Positions 8,697 to 18,065 of a stretch of DNA of 64,000 nt are shown here, piece after piece (positions within the stretch are counted from its first letter, which is position 1; each line of letters starts with the position of its first letter). The stretch lies in contig CAVVZJ010000001.1 in assembly GCA_963752755.1 (NCBI GenBank), forward strand, positions 186,001 through 250,000, given 5' to 3'. This DNA is from CAVVZJ01 sp963752755 (lineage in GTDB: Bacteria > Planctomycetota > Planctomycetia > Isosphaerales > Isosphaeraceae). The position numbers were made by a program, and so were the translations under genes. The notes beneath the pieces were generated by a model. The model made no database searches. It was not told the DNA's origin and saw nothing but the letters and a program-made list of their open reading frames with translations.

Positions 8697-10575
8697 GTGA
8701 GACGGCGATCACGTCCCTGGCTCGGCGGTGCGCTGGGGGTCCTGGGCCTGGTCCTGGGCACGACCCTGGTCGGCTGCGACAATGACCCTGGCCCGTTGAA
8801 GATCCCCGCCGAGAGTGGTGGGTCGGAGGAGAGCAGCGACTCGGTGAGCTACACGAGCGCCTTGTCGGCCGGTGGCGACCCGACCGTGGTGCTCAAGCAG
8901 GTCATCCAGCTCATCCAATCGGCGGCGACGAACCCCGGCGGCGAGAATTTCACGCTGGCGGCCGAGAGTCTCAACGACTACTTCGCCAATGCCCAGCCGC
9001 GCGACTTCGTCATGCCCGAGGATGAAGCGGCTTTCCTTTCCGAGCAACTCCTGCCGCCTGGTGCGCCGAAGACGCTCGCCAACCCGCGGTTCAGCGGCCA
9101 GCTTGACGGTCGCCACATCGAGGACTGCATGCTCTATCGCGGGGTCGCCACGGCGATCCTCCGCCATCACGGCAGCGATGCCGACGACGACCTGAGCCGA
9201 GCGCATCGCGTGTTTGACTGGGTTGTGCGGCAGGTCCAGCTCGTGCCGCCCGGGACGCTGGCGCCGCCGCCGGAGGTATTGAACCTCAACGGCCAGACCT
9301 TCCAGGCCCAGGCGCGGCCGTTCGATGCCTTGCTGCGGGGCTTTGCCACGGAGGTCAACCCGAGCTGGGCCGAGCGGAGTGCCATCTTCATCGTCCTCTG
9401 CCGGCAGATTGGACTCGATGCTGGCCTGATTGCCGTCGTGTCACCCGCGCCGGCTCCCGAGGCGGGGCAGGGGGGCTCGCCGCCCGAGACGGCCCCTGAA
9501 AGCAAGAACGACGCTCCGGCGGAAGCGAAGCCGGAGCCGACGGTGCTGCTCAAGTCCCTGGCCTGCGGCGTGCTCATCGACGGTCAGGTGTACCTCTTTG
9601 ACTGCCGGATCGGGCTGCCGGTCCCGGGTCCCGATGGTCAGGGGGTCGCCACGCTCGAACAGGCCGCCAGCGACCCCGCGATCCTCGCGCGTCTGGACCT
9701 GCCCGAAGCGCCCTATCCGGTTGACTCCGAAGACCTGTCAGAAGGCCGGGTGCGGGTCCTGCTGGAGACGACGCTCGGGTCGCTCGCGCCGCGGATGAAG
9801 CTGCTTCAGGAGCGGCTGACGGGCGAGAACCGGATGGTCCTCTACCGCAACCCGGCCGAGGTCGCTCGCGCCTTCGAGGCGGCGGTCGGGTCGCGGCTGG
9901 AGTCGGTGAAACTCTGGGAGATGCCGCTGGAGGTCGAGTACCGCCTCTTCCACGACGGCCAGTTCACCACAGCGACGCTCCACACCCTCCGCCTCTTCGA
10001 TCCCCGCTGGCCGCTCCTGCAGGCGCGGCTGGACCAGCTCCGTGGCGAGACCGAGACGGCGGTCAACCGTTTCGTGAGCTTCCGCTACGCCGAGGGACTG
10101 CTGGAGGCCGACGGCAAGACGCCGATCCCGCCGGAGGTGACTCAGATCTTGAACCTCTACGCCACCCAGTTCCTCGCCCTGCGCAGCTCGACCGCGGCTG
10201 GGACGACCAGGCCGAGTCGTTGTTCCTCCAGACGCTCAAGCTCTTTCCCGAGCCCGGTCCCGGCCAGCCGTATTTCAACATGTTCCGCTGGGGTGCGGGC
10301 GCAACCTCGGCCGGATTTACGAGGACGAAGGCCAGCCCTTGCTGGCCGTTCGCTGCTACAGCCAGGAGGACCCGACTTCCCAGGCGATCGGCAATCGCCT
10401 CCGGGCCCGTCCCTTGATCTGGGCCGACCCGTTCGTCCCGTCCGCCGACCTGCCGCCGCTCCCCTCGCCACCCTCGCCGATGCTGCCGTCCTCCCGACCC
10501 AGACCCGCCCCGGCGCCCTCAGCCAGTCGCGGGCCGGTGACCGGGCCGACGGCGTCGGTCGCCGGGCGGGGATGA
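8697..10575 (+). CDS. Lipoprotein with transglutaminase-like domain (two apparent frameshifts)
   Basis: The N-terminus is a lipoprotein signal: hydrophobic stretch then lipobox LVGC followed by DND. The middle (RAHRVFDWVVRQV through FIVLCRQIGLDAGLIAV to GQVYLFDCRIG) has the pattern of a transglutaminase-like domain, but the position expected for the catalytic Cys holds Ala (WAERSA), so it may be inactive. The frame is intact to about 10190, then the protein continues one frame over (QAESLFLQTLKLFPEPGPGQ) and again from about 10300 (NLGRIYEDEGQPLLAVRCY), ending with a Pro-rich tail at 10575. Both shifts equal one lost base, so sequencing error is likely. The GTG at 8697 follows GAGGAA; another GTG lies 15 bp upstream. 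Function unknown. Confidence 0.7.
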
Positions 10576-10797
10576 GAGGGATGACCGATGGTCCCTGGTT
10601 GATGGAGAATCACGCAGGGACGTGTTGACCATCGACCCGGAAACCTTGGCCATCCGTCGTCCTGGAATCGGGACCTTGCAGCCGCGGCGGGGCGATTTCG
10701 CGATGCTTCGCAGTTGACCGTCGGGCCGGGTCCGGGGACCATCGCGGGTCGAGTTGGGTCAAGTCTTAGGGTGGTGGTTCCGGGATCGGGACGAGAT

Positions 10798-11454
10798 ATG
10801 AAGCGATTCGTGATCGTGGGCCTGGGCAACTTCGGGGCAAGCGTGGCCGAGTCGCTGCACGAGCGGGGCCACGAGGTGGTGGCGATGGACATCAGCCCGG
10901 AGTCGGTGGACCGGATCGCGCCGTTTGTCTCGCGAGCGGCCGTCGGCGATGGCCGGCAGATCAAGGCGCTGGAGCGGCTGGGAGCCAAGGGGGCCGACGC
11001 CGGGGTGGTGAGCACCGGCGACGACATCACGGCCAGCATCCTGGCCACGATGATGCTCCGCGACCTCGGGGTGAAGGAGATTTATGTGAAGGTCATCTCC
11101 CGGGACCACGCGCGGGTGATGGAGAAGGTCGGCGTCACCGAGACGATCTTTCCGGAGCGTGAGAGTGCTTTGCGTCTGGGCATGCGGATCGCCAGCCGGG
11201 GTATCCTGAATTACATCCGCCTCGGCGCCGCCTTCAGCATCCAGGAGATGGCCGTGCCCGAGCCCTGGATCGGTCGGAGCCTGCGGGCGTTGGAGCTACC
11301 GCGCAAGTACCGGATCTCGGTGATTGCCGTTCATGACGTCCTCCGCGACGAGATGATCCCGATCCCCGATCCGGATGCCCCCTTGAAGGACTCCGACACG
11401 TTGCTCGTTGCGGGCAAGGACGAGGACCTGGCGCGGGCGGCCACGGTGGCCTGA
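10798..11454 (+). CDS. TrkA-type potassium channel/transporter regulatory subunit (RCK_N + RCK_C)
   Basis: A 218-residue cytoplasmic protein with two RCK parts. The N-terminal Rossmann fold shows VIVGLGNFG at residues 5-13 and an acidic residue after the second strand (VVAMDISPE), the NAD(H)-binding pattern of TrkA/KtrA. Residues about 137-215 form an RCK_C domain, with IGRSLRALELPRKYRISVIAV and the closing KDSDTLLVAGKDEDLARA. Such proteins gate potassium channels or transporters according to nucleotide state. No TrkH/KtrB pore gene is adjacent. The next gene, 393 bp downstream on the same strand, is an APC permease with a UspA tail, a plausible partner. The start at 10798 is chosen because the Rossmann fold begins directly after it. 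Confidence 0.88.
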   Translation: MKRFVIVGLGNFGASVAESLHERGHEVVAMDISPESVDRIAPFVSRAAVGDGRQIKALERLGAKGADAGVVSTGDDITASILATMMLRDLGVKEIYVKVISRDHARVMEKVGVTETIFPERESALRLGMRIASRGILNYIRLGAAFSIQEMAVPEPWIGRSLRALELPRKYRISVIAVHDVLRDEMIPIPDPDAPLKDSDTLLVAGKDEDLARAATVA

Positions 11455-11847
11455 AGTGGGTTCGTCGGGTGCAGCCTGTCGATGACGCGGCAGGGGGCTT
11501 GGCAAGCGAGGTCCCGGGCCGATACGATACGCGGTCGCGTCGGCCGGCTCGGTCCAGATCTGGAGGAGTCGGTCGGGGTCGCTGACAGACGATCGCCGAA
11601 TCGACCGGCGGCCGGTCGAGCGGGGGAACCGACATCCCGGGGCGAATCGCGGTGGGGTAGCCACGAAGCCGCGACGGGGCACCTTCGGCTCCGAGCCCGA
11701 CAGCTAACCTCGCAGGCGTCCGAGGGGTTCTGTCCCGACGGCATGGGCCTTGCAGCCCGCGCCGACAACCGCCGGCCCGCGTCGGGCCGGCCCCCGCAGC
11801 GAGCCGCACGCGCCTTTCCCATTCCCGATGGGTGGACCGAACGACCA
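11455..11847. other. Intergenic region upstream of the APC permease gene
   Basis: A 393-bp gap between two genes on the same strand, long enough for a separate promoter or leader RNA. I looked for a c-di-AMP (ydaO-type) riboswitch because of the downstream transporter and could not recognise one. No coding frame here looks real. Confidence 0.35.
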
Positions 11848-13806
11848 ATGCACACGGGGGATCGTCCGCGCGAGCTGAAGTGGTATCACGCCGGCCCGAT
11901 GCTCTTCGGCGACTGGGGGACCAGTCGGCTCTACGTCCTCGGCCTCGCCTTCGCCTTTCTGGGACGCTCGTCGTTCTGGTACATCGTGGCGATGTGCGTC
12001 CTGCTCATCGGTGTCGGCTGGTGTTATGAGATTATCTGCCGACTCTTTCCCGACGGCGGCGGCGTCTATTCGTCGGCCAAGCAGCGGTCGCAACTGCTGG
12101 CCGTCGTCGGCGGGCTCTTGCTGTGCGCCGATTATGTGGTGACAGCCTCGTTGTCGTGCCTCGACGCCTACCACTACCTCGGCGTGCAGGAATACCGCTT
12201 CCTCGGCTTCGGCCTGGATGCCGTCCTGGCGGCGGCGACCATCCTGCTCATCGGCGGCCTGAACTACTTCGGTCCGACGAAGACCGGCACGATCGCCATG
12301 TTCATCGCGCTGGCGACGATCGCATTGACGCTGGTCATCGCCATCTTCTGCATCCCGCACCTCGGCTCGGCGAAGCTGGAGTCGCCGCTCTCGCACGGGA
12401 TCTTGAAGTCGTGGGTTGGGTTCACCGAGATCGTGCTGGCGCTCTCGGGCGTCGAGGCGATCGCGAACATGACCGGCATCATGGTCCAGCCGGTCGAGCA
12501 GACGGCGCGCAAGTCGATCCTGCCGGTGATGATCGAGATCGTCATCTTGAATATCGTTCTGGCCGCCGCGATGAACTCGCTGAGCGACTCGATCCTTTAT
12601 CGGACCGGCGCCGACGGCTCGCTCGTGCCGGCGCACACCGGGGACATGCTCAAGGTGATCGCCACCCATTATGTTCATCCGACCTTCGCGGCGATCAGCT
12701 CGTTCGTCTTCGCGGCGCTTTTGCTCTCGGCGGTCAACACGGCGCTCTCGGACCTGGTCTCGATCCAGTTCATGCTCTCGCGCGACAAGGAACTTCCCCA
12801 CCTCTTCTCCGGCCTGAACCGCTTCGGCATGCCGACCCTGCCGCTGGTCGTCGCCGCGATCATCCCGGCGGTGGTCCTGCTGCTGTTCCCCCAGGTGGAG
12901 AAGCTGGCCGACCTGTACGCCATCGGCGTCGTCGGCGCCATCGCGATCAACCTCGGCTCGACCTCGACGAACTCTGCCCAGCCGCTCAAAGCCTGGGAAC
13001 GGGCCCTGATGCTGCTGATGACGACCGTCCTGATCGCCATCGAGGTCACGATCCTGATCTACAAGCCGCACGCCCGCGAGTTTGCCCTGATCGTGCTGGT
13101 CGTCGGCCTGGCGGGCCGGCTTTCCACGATCGCCGCGAACAAGTCCGTACCGCTCTCAGGCCGGTCCCGATTGGCCTACCTGACCTTCGCGGTCGTCTCG
13201 GTGGCGATCGTCTTCGGGCTGGCGTTCCTGCCGGGCGAGACCTGGCTGGCCTCCGGCCTGATGGCGGCGGCGGCGGTCGGGATCGGCTACGCCAGCTACC
13301 AGACGCAGCACTACCGCTCCGTGATCGTGATCCCCCACAAGCCCGGCACGCCCAAGCCGCCGCCCAAGATGCTCTTTGAGGGGGCGTACAAGCCGAAGGA
13401 GCGGATCATGGTCCCGACCACCGGCAACCCCCGGCTCCTCGAATTCGCCCTGCGCGAGTGCAAGAACCGCCAGGCCGAGCTGATACTCCTGTTCGTCCGC
13501 CACATCGCGTTTACCCCGATGGGACCCGTCGAGACGACCCGCTTCGAGGAGGACGACCAGGCCCTCGCCCTCTTCGACGACATCCGCCAGCGCGCCGTCA
13601 AGGCTGGCGTGCCCCTTCGTCTGCTGTACAGCGCCTCGCGCGACGTGCCCGACGCCATCCTCGACATGGCCGTCACCCACGGCGCCGACCTCGTCCTGCT
13701 CGGCACCAGCCGACGTGGTGCCCTCTGGCGGGCCATGAAGGGCGACGTGATCCAGGGGGTCGCCGAACACTTGCCCGAGCGTGTCGGGCTCCTGATCCAC
13801 GCCTGA
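11848..13806 (+). CDS. APC-superfamily permease with C-terminal UspA domain, possible potassium importer
   Basis: A 652-residue protein with about 12 hydrophobic segments (residues roughly 18-500) followed by a universal-stress-protein domain (about 515-652, starting ERIMVPTTG and ending in the UspA-like block LVLLGTSRRGALWRAMKGDVIQGV). The early PDGGGVYS block and following LLLCADYVVTASLS resemble APC permeases and, from memory, the KimA/YdaO potassium importers, which also end in a UspA-like domain. Together with the TrkA-type gene just upstream, this suggests potassium uptake; a generic amino-acid permease is the alternative. The ATG at 11848 is chosen because the first membrane segment follows soon after; its ribosome-binding site is weak. 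No frameshift is seen. Confidence 0.8.
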   Translation: MHTGDRPRELKWYHAGPMLFGDWGTSRLYVLGLAFAFLGRSSFWYIVAMCVLLIGVGWCYEIICRLFPDGGGVYSSAKQRSQLLAVVGGLLLCADYVVTASLSCLDAYHYLGVQEYRFLGFGLDAVLAAATILLIGGLNYFGPTKTGTIAMFIALATIALTLVIAIFCIPHLGSAKLESPLSHGILKSWVGFTEIVLALSGVEAIANMTGIMVQPVEQTARKSILPVMIEIVILNIVLAAAMNSLSDSILYRTGADGSLVPAHTGDMLKVIATHYVHPTFAAISSFVFAALLLSAVNTALSDLVSIQFMLSRDKELPHLFSGLNRFGMPTLPLVVAAIIPAVVLLLFPQVEKLADLYAIGVVGAIAINLGSTSTNSAQPLKAWERALMLLMTTVLIAIEVTILIYKPHAREFALIVLVVGLAGRLSTIAANKSVPLSGRSRLAYLTFAVVSVAIVFGLAFLPGETWLASGLMAAAAVGIGYASYQTQHYRSVIVIPHKPGTPKPPPKMLFEGAYKPKERIMVPTTGNPRLLEFALRECKNRQAELILLFVRHIAFTPMGPVETTRFEEDDQALALFDDIRQRAVKAGVPLRLLYSASRDVPDAILDMAVTHGADLVLLGTSRRGALWRAMKGDVIQGVAEHLPERVGLLIHA

Positions 13807-13819
13807 GCTGATCTGCGCG

Positions 13820-14092
13820 TCAGGAAATCGCCGCGACGTGAGTCGGCATGACCGCCGCCGGTCGGTGCTGCGGCTGCGGTCGCGGTCCGCGCTGCGGCTT
13901 CCCCGGAGTTGCCCCGAGCCGACGCCGCGCCCGTTCCGCCAGCACCAGCCCGGTCGCCAGGACCAGTTCGGTCCCGAACACACCGCCCCAGGACGCCGGC
14001 CTCGCCGTCAGACCCTCACTCGCTACCACGATCAGCGGCGGGATCAAACCGATCAGCAAGAGCAACGCACCTCGCAACTGTCGATCGCGCAT
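13820..14092 (-). CDS. Small membrane protein, unknown
   Basis: A 90-residue protein with two hydrophobic segments (about residues 8-24 and 36-52) and a basic, Pro- and Arg-rich tail ending in hydrophobic residues. No family is recognised. It converges with the permease gene, leaving only 13 bp between stop codons. Hydrophobic segments flanked by basic residues make it more likely real than a shadow, but the small size keeps confidence moderate. Confidence 0.5.
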   Translation of the reverse strand: MRDRQLRGALLLLIGLIPPLIVVASEGLTARPASWGGVFGTELVLATGLVLAERARRRLGATPGKPQRGPRPQPQHRPAAVMPTHVAAIS

Positions 14093-14219
14093 GGCCGTTT
14101 TCCCTCACGACCGCGGACCTCCATGTCGCGGGAAACCCCTTCGTTTCCAGACCTGGGCAGCAATAGTCTGATAACCTACACGGACGGCACCCCGACCGCC
14201 AGGCGAAAACGCGAAAAAA

Positions 14220-14585
14220 CTACAAATTCGCGTCCGTTTCCGGATCAATTAGACGTCTAATCATCCTGCCACGCTTGCGTGGTAGCCTGATTCGGCCGAA
14301 TTCGGCCATCCGAGGCTCGAACTGGTTCCAGGTGAGGACGGTCAGGCAGGCGTCCTCCTGGAGGATCGCGACGAGGACCCGGCCCCGCTGGAGCGCCAGA
14401 GCGGCGACGGCGCCGTTATCGGGATTTCGGCCAAGCCGCCGCGTCCGCCTCAGGGCGGCCCGCAGTTCTGGCTCGGCCTGCTCGCGGAGGACGCCGTATC
14501 GCTCCATGAACCGCTCCAGGGCATGACGCGTCAAGCGGACGCCGCTGTAATCGCGCTGGCCCTTGGGGGCGGGGTCGTTGGGCAT
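14220..14585 (-). CDS. Hypothetical protein, about 121 residues
   Basis: A basic soluble protein with the central block TRHALERFMERYGV followed by LRRTRRLGRNPDNGAVAALALQRGRVLVAILQ and a C-terminal RLPRKRGRMIRRLI. The first part resembles the N-terminal signature of small RelE/DUF4258-like proteins (a conserved SxHAxxRMxERxI pattern) but the match is loose and I do not assign it. The ATG at 14585 (MPNDPAPKG) is preferred over one 24 codons upstream, because the extra residues are a Pro/Thr-rich translation of a simple GGTCGATGG-like repetitive sequence. No partner antitoxin gene is visible next to it. Confidence 0.6.
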   Translation of the reverse strand: MPNDPAPKGQRDYSGVRLTRHALERFMERYGVLREQAEPELRAALRRTRRLGRNPDNGAVAALALQRGRVLVAILQEDACLTVLTWNQFEPRMAEFGRIRLPRKRGRMIRRLIDPETDANL

Positions 14586-14735
14586 GGTCGATGGTCGGGG
14601 GTCGATGGTGGGGGCTGGGGTCGATGGCGGAAGGACGTAGCCTGATCCCAGGGTCATTCTAGGCGAAGCTCCTCGCTCTGGGAGTCTGGTCCCGGGCCTT
14701 CGGCCATCGACCCTCTGTCATCGACCCTCGCCTGC

Positions 14736-15503
14736 TCAGCGATCCGCGACCATCCCGGTGGCGGCCCACTCGACGCCCCGGCGGAGCCATTCCTGGAGCA
14801 TGGGGTCGGAGAGAGCCTCGACGTCGTGGCCGAGGGCGTTGTGATAGACGCGGCCCTGGCCGTAGTGGTTGACCCAGATGACCGGCTCATCCTTGCCGGT
14901 GCCGCGGGGCTTGTCGGGGTCGGAGTAGGCGGTGGCGAGCACGACGGCGCCGGGGAGCATCTTGGAGTTCTGGTAAAGCTCGTCGATGACGTGGGTGAAC
15001 TCCGAGGGAAGACCCTTCGAGATCGGGTTGTCGGCGTCGGTCTTCTTCACGGTGAAGACGTGCTTGGGGCCGTGGAAGCCCTGCTTGCGCCAGCCGCCGG
15101 AGATGAGCTTCTCGTACTCCTCCCAGTCGGGGAAGGCCGACGAGGCGAAGTGGTACACGACGAGCCCCTTGCCGCCGCGGACGGCGTCGAGGAGGGCCTG
15201 CTTGTTGGCGTCGGTCCACTTGGTGGCGTCGGTCGGCTTGCTCTCCTTGTAATTCAAAATATATGCATCATATCTCGCCAGATTCTCGGGGTTGAGATCC
15301 TTGGCCGGGGTGGTCGTGACATCGACCTTGATCCGGCCGCCCTTGGCGAGGAAGTCTTCCATCAGGCGGGTCGTGCCTTGCCAGTCGTGGCCGTGGTCGC
15401 CGGTGATGATCAGGACCTTGATCGGGGCCGGGTCGTCGGCCCGCGCGGCGGCGACCGGCGCGGCGAACAGGAGCGCGGCGAGGGCGAGGCGGAAGGGTCG
15501 CAT
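14736..15503 (-). CDS. Secreted ThuA domain-containing protein
   Basis: A 255-residue protein with a signal peptide (residues 1-22, cut near ARA-DDP) and a full ThuA-like domain: VLIITGDHGHDW near residue 30, YDAYILNYK, GGKGLVVYHFASSAFPDWEEY, and the closing WVNHYGQGRVYHNALGHD. ThuA folds like class I glutamine amidotransferases but lacks their catalytic triad. Members are linked to trehalose/sugar utilisation and are very common, often exported, in planctomycetes. It stands alone on this strand. Function beyond the family is unknown. Confidence 0.9.
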   Translation of the reverse strand: MRPFRLALAALLFAAPVAAARADDPAPIKVLIITGDHGHDWQGTTRLMEDFLAKGGRIKVDVTTTPAKDLNPENLARYDAYILNYKESKPTDATKWTDANKQALLDAVRGGKGLVVYHFASSAFPDWEEYEKLISGGWRKQGFHGPKHVFTVKKTDADNPISKGLPSEFTHVIDELYQNSKMLPGAVVLATAYSDPDKPRGTGKDEPVIWVNHYGQGRVYHNALGHDVEALSDPMLQEWLRRGVEWAATGMVADR

Positions 15504-15870
15504 GGGTGGTTCCTCCAGGGGATTGGTCCGCTTCGGGACCGTCGCGGGATTGTCGTGCGCGACATGGTAAGGCGGCGGAACCTCCGGAGGAAGGGGGCAG
15601 CCATTGGACGTCGCCGCCGCCGTGTGCTCGACTTGCCGGGGGGATCTGAGCCCGACCTGGGCGATTATTCTTGCCGATATTCCCCGGTCGGAGCGGAATA
15701 GACGTGCGCCCGCATTCGGATGGGGTCAGGATTCTGTGGGGGGCACGAAGTTTGGGGCCGCGGCCCGCCGGGCGCCCTCTGACGTTGCCCCGTGAGAAAC
15801 AGTCAGCTATGCTTGCACGCTCTAGAGCTGGACGAGCCATGCCTGTCCTTCCGGCGATACTGGTCCTTCG
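15504..15870. other. Intergenic region carrying a copy of a two-copy conserved element
   Basis: The gap lies between the divergent ThuA and methyltransferase genes. Positions 15661-15746 hold a sequence closely similar to the leader of the nfeD gene at 56189-56274 (described separately). The rest shows no gene. The 125 bp between the element and the methyltransferase start also look non-coding. Confidence 0.5.
15661..15746 (+). repeat. Conserved non-coding element, copy 1
   Basis: About 80 percent identical by eye to 56189-56274. Shared blocks in order are GCGATT.TTCTTGCC.ATATTCCCC, CGGAG.GGAATAGACGT, ATTCGGAT.GGGT and TTCTG..GGGGGCA. ATTCCCC followed by a short spacer and (G/C)GGAAT forms a small inverted repeat in both copies. 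In the other copy the element ends immediately before the nfeD ATG. Here no start codon follows directly, so this may be an orphaned promoter/leader or a dispersed repeat. Confidence 0.55.
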
Positions 15871-17990
15871 ATGATCATCGACGAACTCCTCGCTCAGATC
15901 GCCAGGCGTGAGCCGATGCGGTCTGAGGCAACACTCCAGGCGGATCTCCGGCAACTGGTCCTCACGGCGCCGTTTTCGCTTTCGGCCGAGGATGTCGTCA
16001 CCGCGGACCTGGAAACCCCGGTCGGCGTCCGCAGGCGGATCGACATCGAGGTCGGAAGCTGTCTGATCGAGGTCAAGCGGGATCTCGCGGTCGGCGGCGT
16101 CCTGGAGGAGGCGAAGAAGCAGCTGGCCGACTACCTGGAGGCCCGCCAGAAGGAGACCGGCTGCCGCTACGTCGGCATCCTCACCGACGGCGCCGACTGG
16201 CGGTGCGTCTGCCGGCGCGGCGGAGACCGGCCGGCCGCGCGAGGTCTCGGCCTACCACCTCGCGACCCGGCCGGATGCCGAGTCGTTCCTGATCTGGCTG
16301 GAGGGCGTGCTGGCCACGGCCCGGGACGTCCCGGCGACCCCGAGGGAGATCCGGCGACGGCTGGGGGCGGGGAGTTCGGCCCACGACCTGGACCGCGCCA
16401 CGCTGCTGGATCTCTACACGCGGCACCGCGACCATCCCGCCGTGCTGATGAAGCGGCGGCTCTGGGCCCGGCTGCTGACGACCGCCCTGGGCACCCAGTT
16501 CGAGGACAAGGACGAGCTGTTCGTCGAGCACACGTACCTCGTGAACACGGCCGAGGTCATCGCCCACGCGCTGGTCGGCTTCGACCTGGCGGCGATCGCG
16601 CCGGCGTCGCTGCTCAGCGGCGGCAAGTTCGAGGAGAGCGGCATCTCGGGCGTCGTCGAGGCGGACTTCTTCGACTGGGTCGTCCACGTCCCGGGCGGCG
16701 AGCCGTTCGTCCGGTCGCTGGCCCGCCGCGTGGGCCGCTTCCGCTGGCAGAAGGTCGGCGGCGATGTCCTGAAGGTGCTCTACGAGTCGGTCATCACGGC
16801 GGCGACCCGCAAGCGCCTGGGCGAGTATTACACGCCCGACTGGCTCGCCGAGCGGATCGTCGCGACCGCGATCGAGGAGCCGCTCAAAACCCGGATGCTC
16901 GACCCATCGTGCGGCTCGGGGAACCTTCCTCTTCCACGGGGTCCGGCGCTACCTCGCGGCGGCCGAGGCCGCGGGGATGCCGCTCCAGGCGGCGCTCTCG
17001 GGCCTGACGCGGCACGTGCTCGGCATGGACCTGCACCCGGTGGCCGTGACCCTGGCCCGGGTGACGTACCTGCTGGCCATCGGCCGCGATCGCCTCACGC
17101 ACCCGGACCGGGGCCCGATCCAGGTGCCCGTCTTCCTGGGCGACGCGGTCCAGTGGCGGCGGGAGGCGCAAGACCTGTTCTCCGGTGGCAGCCTGGTCGT
17201 CGAGACCGACGACCGCAAGCAGCTCTTCGAGTCGGAACTCCGCTTCCCGGAGGAGCTGCTCGAAGACCCGGGGCGGTTCAACCAGCTCGTCGAGTCGATG
17301 ACGAAGCTGGCGGGCAGCCGGAAGCCCGGGAGCGCCGTGCCGAAGCTCTCGGGTCTCTACCAGCGCCACGCGGTCTCCCCCGAGGCGCAGAGGACGCTGG
17401 ACGCGACCTTCCGCACGCTCTGCGATCTGCACGACGAGGGCCGGGACCACATCTGGAGCTACGACGTTCGCAACCTGGCCCGGCCCTGGTGGCTCGCCCT
17501 GCCGCCGAACCGGGTCGATGTGCTGGTCGGGAACCCGCCCTGGCTGGCCTACCGGTTCATGACCGAGGCGATGCAGAAGGCGTTCCGCGCCTACAGCGAC
17601 GAGCGCGGGCTCTGGCACGGGGCGAAGGTGGCTCCGCATCAGGACCTGTCCGGCCTGTTCCTGGTCCGCGCGGTCGAGCGCTACCTGAAGCCCGGCGGCC
17701 GGTTCGCCTTTGATGCCGAACGCGGCCGTCGATCGGGGGCAGTACCGGGGGCTGCGCACCGGGCGTTACAAGCGGCCGGAGTCGCACTGCCGATCCCGCT
17801 GTACGACCCGACCGACGACCTGCATGGCCGCCTCTCCGCCCGGGGGGCCGAGCTGGAGGCGGCCATCGGGGGGCTCGAACTCGACCCCGGGCGTCACTTC
17901 GCCGCCGTCCGGCGCAACATCCGCGGCGTCATCGCCGAGAGCGAGGCGGGCCGGGACGTGGAGGCGCTGGTCGAGGAGTTGCTGAGCTGA
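15871..17990 (+). CDS. N6-adenine DNA methyltransferase with nuclease-like N-terminus, type IIG-like (broken)
   Basis: Three open frames read as one restriction-modification-type protein. The N-terminal 120 residues include IDIEVGSCLIEVKRDL, which fits a PD-(D/E)xK nuclease-like core (acidic residue, then ExK). The middle holds KRLGEYYTPDWLAERIV, the AdoMet motif DPSCGSG, and the catalytic VGNPPWLAY, marks of gamma-class N6-adenine methyltransferases. Shifts occur near 16225, near 16927 (one extra A after GGGG would explain it) and near 17712, where FAFVMPNAAVDRGQYRG is in another frame. Between there and the C-terminal block DLHGRLSARGAELEAAIGG the usual target-recognition region seems missing, suggesting a real deletion. 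It converges on the topoisomerase-like gene. Probably inactive as written. Confidence 0.7.
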
Positions 17991-18065
17991 GCGGAGTCCT
18001 GTCGGGTGGTCCCGCGCCGTGGCGGTCGCCGCGGTCCTGGCGGCGACCGGCACGGGGACGGGGAG

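Noticed and set aside
11455..11847. Possible c-di-AMP riboswitch upstream of the UspA-tailed permease
   Set aside because: None of the conserved blocks of that riboswitch could be recognised by eye; a covariance search would be needed.
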